Below, one piece after another: positions 1 to 6,201 of a DNA stretch of 21,118 nt (positions are counted from its first letter, which is position 1; every line of letters begins with the position of its first letter). The DNA comes from Candidatus Mediterraneibacter stercorigallinarum. Its GTDB lineage: Bacteria > Bacillota > Clostridia > Lachnospirales > Lachnospiraceae. Below the pieces are notes generated by a model, which was given only the letters and a program-made list of their open reading frames with translations, ran no database searches and was not told the DNA's origin. The stretch lies in assembly GCA_019116185.1 (NCBI GenBank), contig DXCD01000065.1:1-21118 (forward strand), in the 5' to 3' direction. The position numbers and the translations under genes are program-made.

Positions 1-1008
1 TTTATTGGTATTAATGCATCTGGAAAAACAACGATATTAAAAGTGATTTCTTTTGTTATAGAGTTACTTAATAATAAGCCGATAAACAATATATCATCAA
101 ATGAAATCATTAGTGATATTAATGGAGGTCAGAGAGTAACCTTTTCGGCTTATTTTTACCATGAGAATATTATATATAAATTAAAGACAACCATAGGAAA
201 AAAAGAAAATCCTGTTGATGGGAGCACAAAATTTATTATCTTGGATGAAGCGCTGTGGTCCAAAGAAATTCACAGAATAAAAACGAAAAAAAGTCTTTAT
301 GATTTTAGAGATTCCGATTTAAAGACGGAGAGAAACAGCAACGAACAGTATCTGATGGAAGACGTTAGTATTATAGTTGCGCTAAATAAAAAACAGGATA
401 CAAATTTTTTCTTATATGATACGTCGGAATTTACAGATCATAATATGTTGAATGTTTTGGGAAGATATCCGAAAGAACTTTTGACTTTTTTGGATCCGAG
501 TATTGAATATCTGGTTTGTCAGCTAAATGAAAAAAAAGTTGATATTAAACTAAAGTTTTATGGAAAGAACGAAATCAACTTGAGCAGCCAGTTTGAACTG
601 AATAAATATCTTTCTTCGGGAACAATAAAAGGACTCAGCGTATTTATGGGAGCAGTATTTGCTTTTATAGAAGGCGGGTATTTACTTGTGGACGAACTGG
701 AAAACCATTTCAATAGAGAAATTGTTTCAACGTTAGTACGCTTTTTTATGGATAAAAAAATTAATAAAAAGGGAGCAACTCTTATTTTTTCTACTCATTA
801 TTCGGAATTGCTGGATGAATTTGAAAGAAATGACTGCATTTATATTGTAAGAAATAAAGAAGGGATTACAGCGGAAAATCTGGCTAATATTTTGAAGAGA
901 AATGATATTAAAAAAAGCGAGATATATGACAGTGATTTTCTGAAGGGGACGGTACCGGCATATGAATCGTATATTGCGTTGAAAAAGGTTCTTATATCGA
1001 TGAGATAG
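1..1008 (+). CDS. AAA/ABC-class ATPase, 5'-truncated by window edge
   Basis: The reading frame is open from base 1, so the true start lies upstream; a GTG at 43 would come after the nucleotide-binding loop and cannot be the real start. Seen: a Walker A motif GINASGKT at bases 7-30, an SSGTIKG stretch near 610-635 in the position of an ABC signature, a Walker B-like LLVDELENHF near 685-714, and a STHYSELL switch-histidine segment near 790-815. This is the layout of the AAA_15/AAA_21 ATPases found in OLD, PARIS, Septu and AbiL-type systems (family knowledge). 335 residues are visible; perhaps 30-50 are missing. The gene is AT-rich and rich in A-ending codons, unlike the genes after 1979. It ends 12 nt before a small TOPRIM-like ORF, with the AGGAGG for that ORF overlapping its stop, so the two form an operon. 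Role in defence is inferred. Alternatives are a stand-alone ATPase or part of a larger island outside the window. Confidence 0.85.
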   Translation, partial: FIGINASGKTTILKVISFVIELLNNKPINNISSNEIISDINGGQRVTFSAYFYHENIIYKLKTTIGKKENPVDGSTKFIILDEALWSKEIHRIKTKKSLYDFRDSDLKTERNSNEQYLMEDVSIIVALNKKQDTNFFLYDTSEFTDHNMLNVLGRYPKELLTFLDPSIEYLVCQLNEKKVDIKLKFYGKNEINLSSQFELNKYLSSGTIKGLSVFMGAVFAFIEGGYLLVDELENHFNREIVSTLVRFFMDKKINKKGATLIFSTHYSELLDEFERNDCIYIVRNKEGITAENLANILKRNDIKKSEIYDSDFLKGTVPAYESYIALKKVLISMR

Positions 1009-1020
1009 GAGGGCTCGAGG

Positions 1021-1542
1021 ATGGAAAAATATACGGCATGCATTTGCGAGGGCGGAGCTGAGCGGGCGATATTGGATTTGTTACTGGACGATCATAGATT
1101 GATTTTTGAAAGAGAGGATTTAATCGAAGAAGAATTACTGAGATGTCGGAATGCGAGAGACTTTGAAAGAAAGCATTTGAAGAAATCTTTTTCTGAAAAG
1201 ATTACGGTTTATCGTATTTTAGATTCCAGAAGTGAGAAATTTAAACTGAGCAAGGCTTATGAACAAAAGGTCGATATTATTAATGTTGTTACAGCCCCTG
1301 AAATTGAGATGCTTATTATCTGTAATGAAGGGAGATATAGAGAGTTCAAAAATTCAGGTGAAAAGCCCAGTGTATATTGTAAAAGAGAATTAAAGTATAA
1401 AAATGTAAAAAGCTATGATTTTATTCAGGAATATTTTTCAGATATGCATACGTTGATAAAGGCATTGTATGAATACAAAAGAGTTTCAAAAATCCGTAAA
1501 GGGGAGATAACTTTATGGGATTTATTAAAGTCTACACGTTAA
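1021..1542 (+). CDS. small TOPRIM/RloB-like protein, putative effector of the ATPase
   Basis: A 173-residue protein that I cannot assign firmly to a named family. The start is clear: AGGAGG at 1007-1012 is 8 nt before the ATG. Three spaced motifs resemble the TOPRIM/RloB pattern: CEGGAE near residues 9-14 (the Glu-Gly of motif 1), an ILDSR strand near residues 66-70 (the DxD position, here D-x-R), and APEIEMLII near residues 92-100 (compare the acidic ELWLL motif of RloB). There is no signal peptide or membrane segment, and the protein is highly charged. It shares the AT-rich composition of the upstream ATPase and directly follows it. In OLD/Gabija, PARIS (AriA/AriB) and AbiL systems an ATPase works with a TOPRIM or RloB nuclease, so a nuclease or toxin effector role is plausible. 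This is an inference from motif order and context only; the second acidic residue of the usual DxD is absent, so catalytic activity is uncertain. Confidence 0.7.
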   Translation: MEKYTACICEGGAERAILDLLLDDHRLIFEREDLIEEELLRCRNARDFERKHLKKSFSEKITVYRILDSRSEKFKLSKAYEQKVDIINVVTAPEIEMLIICNEGRYREFKNSGEKPSVYCKRELKYKNVKSYDFIQEYFSDMHTLIKALYEYKRVSKIRKGEITLWDLLKSTR

Positions 1543-1660
1543 ATCTGATCCCTGTAGCTCATCCCAATAAAAGTGAGTGACGGCCGAAGTCAGTACGGAG
1601 AGCCACGATATTCTGTAAGAGCATTGATTAAAAGAATAAGCAGGAAACCGAAAAAAGTGC

Positions 1661-1689
1661 TTGCATTTATATTTTCTTTATGCTAATAT
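1661..1689 (+). promoter_or_regulatory. sigma-A promoter of the tRNA operon (extended -10)
   Basis: TTGCAT at 1661-1666, a 17-nt spacer, and TAATAT at 1684-1689 preceded by TGC, which is an extended -10. The expected transcript start is near 1696, about 30 nt before tRNA-Glu. Confidence 0.7.
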
Positions 1690-1691
1690 AA

Positions 1692-1723
1692 AAAGCGGTC
1701 ACTGCAAAAGCGGCGACCGCTTT
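1692..1723 (+). other. inverted repeat between the -10 box and tRNA-Glu
   Basis: AAAGCGGTC at 1692-1700 is perfectly complementary to GACCGCTTT at 1715-1723, with a 14-nt loop. It ends 2 nt before the first base of tRNA-Glu and straddles the predicted transcript start. Only three T residues follow, so it would be a poor terminator. It could be a leader hairpin or a read-through stop for the ATPase operon. Confidence 0.5.
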
Positions 1724-1725
1724 AT

Positions 1726-1797
1726 GGCCCCGTGGTCAAGCGGTTAAGACATCGCCCTTTCACGGCGGTAACACGGGTTCGATTCCCGTCGGGGTCA
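1726..1797 (+). tRNA. tRNA-Glu (anticodon TTC)
   Basis: A complete 72-nt cloverleaf. The acceptor arm GGCCCCG pairs with CGGGGTC at 1790-1796 (one G-U), the discriminator base is A1797, the T arm has the GGTTCGATTCC loop, and the anticodon loop CTTTCAC places TTC at 1759-1761. The CCA end is not encoded (TAT follows), so it must be added by a CCA-adding enzyme, one of which is encoded at 6198. Confidence 0.97.
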
Positions 1798-1800
1798 TAT

Positions 1801-1872
1801 GGCGCAGTAGCCAAGTGGTAAGGCGTGGGTCTGCAACACCCTGATTCACGAGTTCAAATCTCGTCTGCGCCT
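1801..1872 (+). tRNA. tRNA-Cys (anticodon GCA)
   Basis: The acceptor arm GGCGCAG at 1801-1807 pairs with CTGCGCC at 1865-1871. The T arm is ACGAG/CTCGT around TTCAAAT. Anticodon GCA lies at 1833-1835 in the loop CTGCAAC. The discriminator is T1872, matching the U73 identity base of tRNA-Cys. Only 3 nt separate it from tRNA-Glu, so the two are co-transcribed. CCA is not encoded. Confidence 0.97.
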
Positions 1873-1879
1873 CTGGTTT

Positions 1880-1913
1880 AACCCGGAAGATCGATTCTTC
1901 CGGGTTTTTCTTT
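1880..1913 (+). terminator. Rho-independent terminator of the tRNA operon
   Basis: An 11-bp perfect stem (1880-1890 with 1896-1906), loop TCGAT, with a T-rich tail at 1905-1913. Confidence 0.9.
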
Positions 1914-1939
1914 ACGGTATTGACGGACAGTGTTATAAT
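1911..1939 (+). promoter_or_regulatory. asnS promoter (extended -10)
   Basis: TTTACG at 1911-1916, a 17-nt spacer, and a perfect TATAAT at 1934-1939 preceded by TGT (extended -10). The -35 element overlaps the tail of the tRNA terminator. The leader would be only about 33 nt, which leaves no room for a T-box. Confidence 0.75.
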
Positions 1940-1978
1940 GTCAATACTGACAATCAACAACGGAGGAGTTATTTAGAT

Positions 1979-3370
1979 ATGGAATTGACAACGATTCGGG
2001 AATTATTTAAAAACAGGGATGAGTATCTGGATAAAAAGGTGACAGTCGGAGGATGGGTGCGCAGCATCCGCGACTCTAAGACGTTTGGATTTATTGTGGT
2101 AAATGACGGCTCATTCTTTGAGACGCTGCAGGTTGTATATCATGACAAGATGGAAAACTTCGCAGAGGTATCCAAGCTAAATGTTGGGGCAGCAGTGATC
2201 GTGACAGGTACGCTGGTGGCAACGCCCCAGGCAAAGCAGCCCTTTGAGATCCAGGCGGATGAGGTACAGATCGAAGGAGCGTCTGCGCCTGATTACCCGT
2301 TGCAGAAGAAACGACATAGTTTCGAATATCTCAGGACAATTTCTCACCTGCGTCCGAGAACCAATACATTCCAGGCAGTGTTCCGCGTTCGGTCTCTGGC
2401 TGCTTATGCGATACACAAGTTCTTCCAGGAGAGAGGGTTCGTGTATGTGCATACTCCGCTGATCACGGGGAGCGACTGTGAAGGCGCGGGCGAGATGTTC
2501 CGCGTGACCACGCTTGACATGGAAAACGTGCCGAAGAACGAGGACGGCACAGTGGATTACACACAGGACTTCTTTGGAAAAGAGACGAGCCTGACGGTAA
2601 GCGGACAGCTCAATGGAGAGACATATGCCCAGGCGTTCCGCAGCATCTATACATTTGGTCCTACATTCCGCGCGGAGAACTCAAACACGACGAGGCATGC
2701 GGCAGAATTCTGGATGATCGAGCCGGAGATCGCATTTGCGGATCTGGAGGATGACATGGATCTGGCAGAGGCAATGCTGAAATACGTCATCAGCTATGTG
2801 ATGGAAAACGCGCCGGAGGAGATGAATTTCTTCAACTCCTTTGTGGATAAAGGGCTGCTTGACCGCCTGAATAATGTAGTAAGCTCTGATTTTGCGAGAG
2901 TGACCTACACGGAAGCAGTTGAGCTGCTGGAAAAGAACAACGACAAATTTGAATATAAAGTTTCATGGGGATGCGATCTCCAGACAGAGCATGAGCGCTA
3001 TCTGACGGAGCAGATTTATAAACGCCCTGTATTTGTCACAGATTATCCGAAGGAGATCAAGGCATTCTATATGAAACAGAATGATGACGGGAAGACGGTT
3101 GCAGCGGTTGACTGTCTCGTGCCTGGCATCGGCGAGATCATCGGCGGAAGCCAGAGGGAAGACGACTATGACAAGCTGCTGAACCGCATGAAAGAGCTGG
3201 GGCTGAAGGAAGAAGACTATGACTTCTATCTTGATTTAAGAAAATACGGTTCTACAAGGCATGCAGGATTTGGGCTCGGGTTCGAGCGCTGCGTGATGTA
3301 TCTGACAGGAATGTCGAATATCCGCGATGTGCTCCCGTTCCCGAGAACAGTGAACAACTGTGAATTATAG
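1979..3370 (+). CDS. asnS: asparaginyl-tRNA synthetase
   Basis: Cytoplasmic class IIb aminoacyl-tRNA synthetase that charges tRNA-Asn with asparagine. Seen: an N-terminal OB-fold anticodon-binding domain starting KKVTVGGWVRSIRDSKTFGF (about residues 19-105), class II motif 2 with FRAENSNTTRHAAEFWMIEPE (about 230-250), and motif 3 in the C-terminal GFGLGFERCVMYLTG followed by DVLPFPRT. The length of 463 is normal. The ATG at 1979 has GGAGGA at 1962-1967. The C-terminal ending with FPRTVNNCEL favours AsnRS over the closely related AspRS, and the 'FR-E-S-T-RH-EF-M-E-E' signature is typical of AsnRS. It is a stand-alone transcription unit between its own promoter and a terminator at 3393. Many Firmicute aminoacyl-tRNA synthetase genes are controlled by a T-box; none fits here. 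Confidence 0.97.
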   Translation: MELTTIRELFKNRDEYLDKKVTVGGWVRSIRDSKTFGFIVVNDGSFFETLQVVYHDKMENFAEVSKLNVGAAVIVTGTLVATPQAKQPFEIQADEVQIEGASAPDYPLQKKRHSFEYLRTISHLRPRTNTFQAVFRVRSLAAYAIHKFFQERGFVYVHTPLITGSDCEGAGEMFRVTTLDMENVPKNEDGTVDYTQDFFGKETSLTVSGQLNGETYAQAFRSIYTFGPTFRAENSNTTRHAAEFWMIEPEIAFADLEDDMDLAEAMLKYVISYVMENAPEEMNFFNSFVDKGLLDRLNNVVSSDFARVTYTEAVELLEKNNDKFEYKVSWGCDLQTEHERYLTEQIYKRPVFVTDYPKEIKAFYMKQNDDGKTVAAVDCLVPGIGEIIGGSQREDDYDKLLNRMKELGLKEEDYDFYLDLRKYGSTRHAGFGLGFERCVMYLTGMSNIRDVLPFPRTVNNCEL

Positions 3371-3392
3371 GATCAGATAAAGAACATGCAGG

Positions 3393-3425
3393 AGGACGTG
3401 ACATTTCAGATGTGGCGTCCTTTTC
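3393..3425 (+). terminator. Rho-independent terminator after asnS
   Basis: A 12-bp stem (3393-3404 with 3410-3421, one mismatch and one G-U), loop TTCAG, followed by TTTTCT and more T-rich sequence. Confidence 0.75.
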
Positions 3426-3429
3426 TGAT

Positions 3430-3453
3430 TTTACGCATATTATTTACGCATAT
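3430..3453 (+). repeat. 11-bp direct repeat upstream of the sbcD/yhaO-like gene
   Basis: TTTACGCATAT occurs at 3430-3440 and again at 3443-3453, 13 nt apart. The second copy runs into TATACA (3451-3456), a possible -10 box, but no well-spaced -35 was found. It may be an operator or just a promoter-region duplication. Confidence 0.5.
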
Positions 3454-3474
3454 ACAGCAGATGGGAGGCAGCGT

Positions 3475-4524
3475 ATGAGGTTTATACACATTGCGGATGT
3501 GCATCTGGGAGCAGAGCCGGATGCAGGACCGCTGTACAGCGGCCGGAGAGCGCAGGAACTATGGGATACATTTGAATATGTAATCCGTGTATGTGAGGAA
3601 GAACAGGCGGATCTCCTGCTGATTGCGGGAGATCTCTTTCACCGTCAGCCCCTCCTCAGGGAACTGAAAGAAGTGGATCATCTTTTCTCCACTCTGAGCC
3701 ATACAAAGGTCGTACTCGTAGCGGGAAACCACGATTACATCCGCCGGGATTCCTACTATCGGACCTTTCAATGGAGTGGGAATGTCTGCCCTCTCTTTGG
3801 GGAGACTGCAGAATATATAGATCTCCCGGAGCTTCGCACAGCTGTGTACGGCTTGAGTTATCACCGCAGAGAGATCAGAGAGCCTCTTTATGACCGCCTT
3901 GCCGCAGGCGGAGTGGAGCCGGTCGAGATCCTGGTGGCGCACGGAGGGGACGAAAAGCATATCCCGATGGATATAAGGAAGCTGTCAGCGGCAGGATTTG
4001 ACTATATTGCTCTCGGGCATATCCATAAGCCTCAGGCAGTAGAGAAGAACCGAATCATTTATGCGGGAGCATTGGAGCCTGTGGACAGAAATGATACTGG
4101 CCCTCACGGCTATATCCGGGGAGAGATCACGCCACAGGGAGTGAGGACTCAGTGGATTCCCTGCGCATGCCGGGAGTACATCCATCTGGATCTGGCTGTG
4201 GACAGAACAGACACAGAAACCAGTATTAGAGAAAAAACAAGGAAAATAATCAGTGAAAATGGAAATGAAAATATTTACAAAATAACTTTAAAAGGAAAAA
4301 GAGATGCGGATATCAGCTTTAATACAAAGCGGATTGCAGATGTTGGGAACATTTTGGAAGTGATTGACGAGACTTCTCCGGCATATGATATGCGCAGGCT
4401 TTATGAGGATAACAGGGATAATCTTTTGGGGCAGTACATCAGATGTTTTGACGGATGTGCGGAAGGCAGTGTCGAGTATGAGGCGCTGTGCGAGGGCGTG
4501 GACGCGATTCTCGGAAGCCGCTGA
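3475..4524 (+). CDS. SbcD/YhaO-like metallophosphoesterase (DNA repair nuclease)
   Basis: 349 residues. Calcineurin-like metallophosphoesterase of the Mre11/SbcD/YhaO group, which cuts DNA ends together with an SbcC/Rad50-like ATPase. The metal-binding motifs appear in order: DVH (residues 8-10), LLIAGDLFH, LVAGNHDY, LVAHGGD and ALGHIHKPQ. After the catalytic domain comes a capping or partner-binding region (from about residue 240). The frame is open from 3412, but the ATG at 3475 is chosen because GGGAGG at 3463-3468 sits 6 nt upstream and the protein then begins MRFIHIADVHLG, as in the family. It is followed after 30 nt by a YhaN/SbcC-like ATPase, the expected partner. A short A-rich stretch near 4200-4300 has lower GC than the rest of the gene. 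Confidence 0.9.
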   Translation: MRFIHIADVHLGAEPDAGPLYSGRRAQELWDTFEYVIRVCEEEQADLLLIAGDLFHRQPLLRELKEVDHLFSTLSHTKVVLVAGNHDYIRRDSYYRTFQWSGNVCPLFGETAEYIDLPELRTAVYGLSYHRREIREPLYDRLAAGGVEPVEILVAHGGDEKHIPMDIRKLSAAGFDYIALGHIHKPQAVEKNRIIYAGALEPVDRNDTGPHGYIRGEITPQGVRTQWIPCACREYIHLDLAVDRTDTETSIREKTRKIISENGNENIYKITLKGKRDADISFNTKRIADVGNILEVIDETSPAYDMRRLYEDNRDNLLGQYIRCFDGCAEGSVEYEALCEGVDAILGSR

Positions 4525-4554
4525 TAACGCAGATAGATAAAAGAGGGATCTGAT

Positions 4555-6201
4555 ATGGTCATAACAGAGCTTTATATCAAAAATTTTGGGAAATTTAAGG
4601 AACAGTATATTTATCTGAAGGATGGAATCCAGGTCATCAGCGGGGAAAATGAATTCGGGAAATCTACGATCCACGCCTTTATCCGCGCCATGCTTTTCGG
4701 GCTGGAGCGGGGGCGCGGACGTGCCGCCGCGAAGGATGTGTTCAGCCGTTATGAGCCATGGGAAAATCCGGGCTATTATGCCGGCGCCATGCGCTTTTCC
4801 TGCGGGGGAAGGAATTTCCGGCTGGAGAGGAATTTCGCACGGGCGGTCCGGAGCGTTTCTCTTGTCTGCGAAGATGACGGGGAAGAGCTGTCAGTGGAGC
4901 AGGGGGATCTGGATATGCTGCTGGGCGGCATGTCACAGGGACTTTTTGACAGTACTGTATCCGTGGGGCAGCTTCAGGCAGAGCCCGGGCAGGAACTCTA
5001 TGAGACGCTTGAGAACCGCGCGGCAAACTATTTTGAGAGCGGAAGCGGAGAGATTGATATCGCGTCCGCAATGCAGAGCCTGAGAGAGAAGCAGCGCAAT
5101 ACGGAAAAGGCGATCCGGGAAGAGGAAGCAAAGCAGGAAACAGAGCGGGAGAAGCTGCGGTCAGAGTGCATGTACCTGGAGCGGGATATGCAGGCGCTGC
5201 AGAGTGAATATGATGAAAAGCAGATGCAGCTGGAAGAGCTGAGGAGCCGGGAAGACTCTGCGTCCGGGAAGGAATACGCAGATGAAGAGTGGCGGGTGAG
5301 TTACCGGGGAGAAGATCAGCCGGAGGAAGAAAGCGCTGTCAGCGGCAAAGGCCTTATCCGCATGGGAATTGTCGGGGGATTGGCAGGAGCCGCGGGCTTT
5401 CTGTGGAGCTTCTTCCTCAGCAGGACCGGTCAGCCTGTCTCATCCACGCCCTTTGCCGTGATTGCGGCAGTCATCAGCGTGGCGGGAATTGTGCTTCTGC
5501 TGGCCGGAATCGTTCTGCATGTCCGGGAGAGACGCCGGGAGCGGCCCGGCGTGCAGGAACGGAGCAGCAAACAGGAATGGAACAGCATGCAGGAGCGGCC
5601 CGGCGTGCAGGGGCAGGATGGGCAGGGAGCGGCCCGGGACGCGCAGAGACGCCTTCAGGGAGAGCTGGACCACATCCGGTCTGTGTGGAAAGAAAAGGAG
5701 ATCCGCTGCGGTAATCTGAAGGAACAGAGTGAAGATTATGAGATCAGCGAGACCCGGAAAATGCTGCTGCGAAAGCAGAAAGCGCTTATCCTGGCGGAGG
5801 AGACGCTCAAGAAGGCGGCGCGGGAGATGGGAGATCAGACAGCGCGGCTTATGAACCGGAGGGCATCGGAGATCTTTGCGGATATCACGGGCGGCGCTTA
5901 TCAGCTGCTTAGAATAGACGCGGACAGGCATCTGTCTGTATGGGATGGCGTAAGGAGCATTCCGGCGGAGCGGTTAAGCCGGGGAACCATCGAGCAGATC
6001 TACATGGCAGTGCGTCTGGCGGCAGCAGATGTGCTGCTTGAGGAGCCGATGCCGGTCATTCTGGATGATGTTTTTGCATTTTATGATGACAAAAGGCTGG
6101 AGGCGGCGTTAAAATGGTTGAGCGGACAGGGAAAACAGGTTATAATATTTACCTGCCATAAAAGAGAAGAAGAGATAGTAAAGAGGGTAGTTTACTCATG
6201 A
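4555..6201 (+). CDS. YhaN/SbcC-like ATPase with central membrane segments
   Basis: 548 residues, probable Rad50-type partner of the upstream nuclease. Seen: an N-terminal ATPase half beginning TELYIKNFGKFKE, with Walker A GENEFGKST at residues 30-38; a charged coiled coil (about 165-240); two hydrophobic segments (about 268-289 and 298-320); a glutamine- and arginine-rich repeat segment (328-357); a second, short coiled coil; and a C-terminal half with ABC signature LSRGTIEQIYM (about 475-485), Walker B PVILDDV (D504, D505) and the FTCHKREEE H-loop. Central hydrophobic segments are known in Bacillus YhaN, but that protein is over 900 residues; this version has a much reduced coiled coil. It would place the two ATPase lobes on the cytoplasmic side, tethered to the membrane. 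The start has AGAGGGA a few nt upstream. The stop overlaps the cca start. Confidence 0.85.
   Translation: MVITELYIKNFGKFKEQYIYLKDGIQVISGENEFGKSTIHAFIRAMLFGLERGRGRAAAKDVFSRYEPWENPGYYAGAMRFSCGGRNFRLERNFARAVRSVSLVCEDDGEELSVEQGDLDMLLGGMSQGLFDSTVSVGQLQAEPGQELYETLENRAANYFESGSGEIDIASAMQSLREKQRNTEKAIREEEAKQETEREKLRSECMYLERDMQALQSEYDEKQMQLEELRSREDSASGKEYADEEWRVSYRGEDQPEEESAVSGKGLIRMGIVGGLAGAAGFLWSFFLSRTGQPVSSTPFAVIAAVISVAGIVLLLAGIVLHVRERRRERPGVQERSSKQEWNSMQERPGVQGQDGQGAARDAQRRLQGELDHIRSVWKEKEIRCGNLKEQSEDYEISETRKMLLRKQKALILAEETLKKAAREMGDQTARLMNRRASEIFADITGGAYQLLRIDADRHLSVWDGVRSIPAERLSRGTIEQIYMAVRLAAADVLLEEPMPVILDDVFAFYDDKRLEAALKWLSGQGKQVIIFTCHKREEEIVKRVVYS
5536..5625 (+). repeat. 18-bp in-frame minisatellite inside the yhaN-like gene
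   Basis: Five consecutive 18-bp units starting at 5536, 5554, 5572, 5590 and 5608. They encode RERPGV, QERSSK, QEWNSM, QERPGV and QGQDGQ. Units 1 and 4 are nearly identical at DNA level, so a 19-bp exact repeat occurs at 5539-5557 and 5593-5611. The repeat is in phase with the gene and lies just after the second membrane segment. Confidence 0.85.

Noticed and set aside
43..45. GTG at 43 as the start of the left-edge ATPase
   Set aside because: The frame is open to base 1 and the Walker A motif lies upstream of 43, so the gene is cut by the window rather than starting here.
1543..1660. Remnant gene or attachment site between the TOPRIM-like gene and the tRNA promoter
   Set aside because: Several short open stretches exist, but none matches a known protein, and no repeat of tRNA sequence was seen. 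I see nothing supportable in it.
1760..1960. Minus-strand ORF of 66 codons across the tRNA genes
   Set aside because: It is the antisense of tRNA-Glu, tRNA-Cys and their terminator; such ORFs over tRNAs are a known annotation artefact.
1870..1978. T-box riboswitch before asnS
   Set aside because: The space is occupied by the tRNA terminator and the promoter; no AG-bulge stem or TGGNACC sequence is present.
3412..3474. Longer N-terminus for the SbcD-like protein
   Set aside because: These 21 codons overlap the asnS terminator and a promoter-like direct repeat; the ATG at 3475 has a proper ribosome-binding site and the family N-terminus.
5536..5625. CRISPR-like array
   Set aside because: The 18-bp units are directly adjacent without spacers and are in frame with the gene; this is a coding minisatellite.
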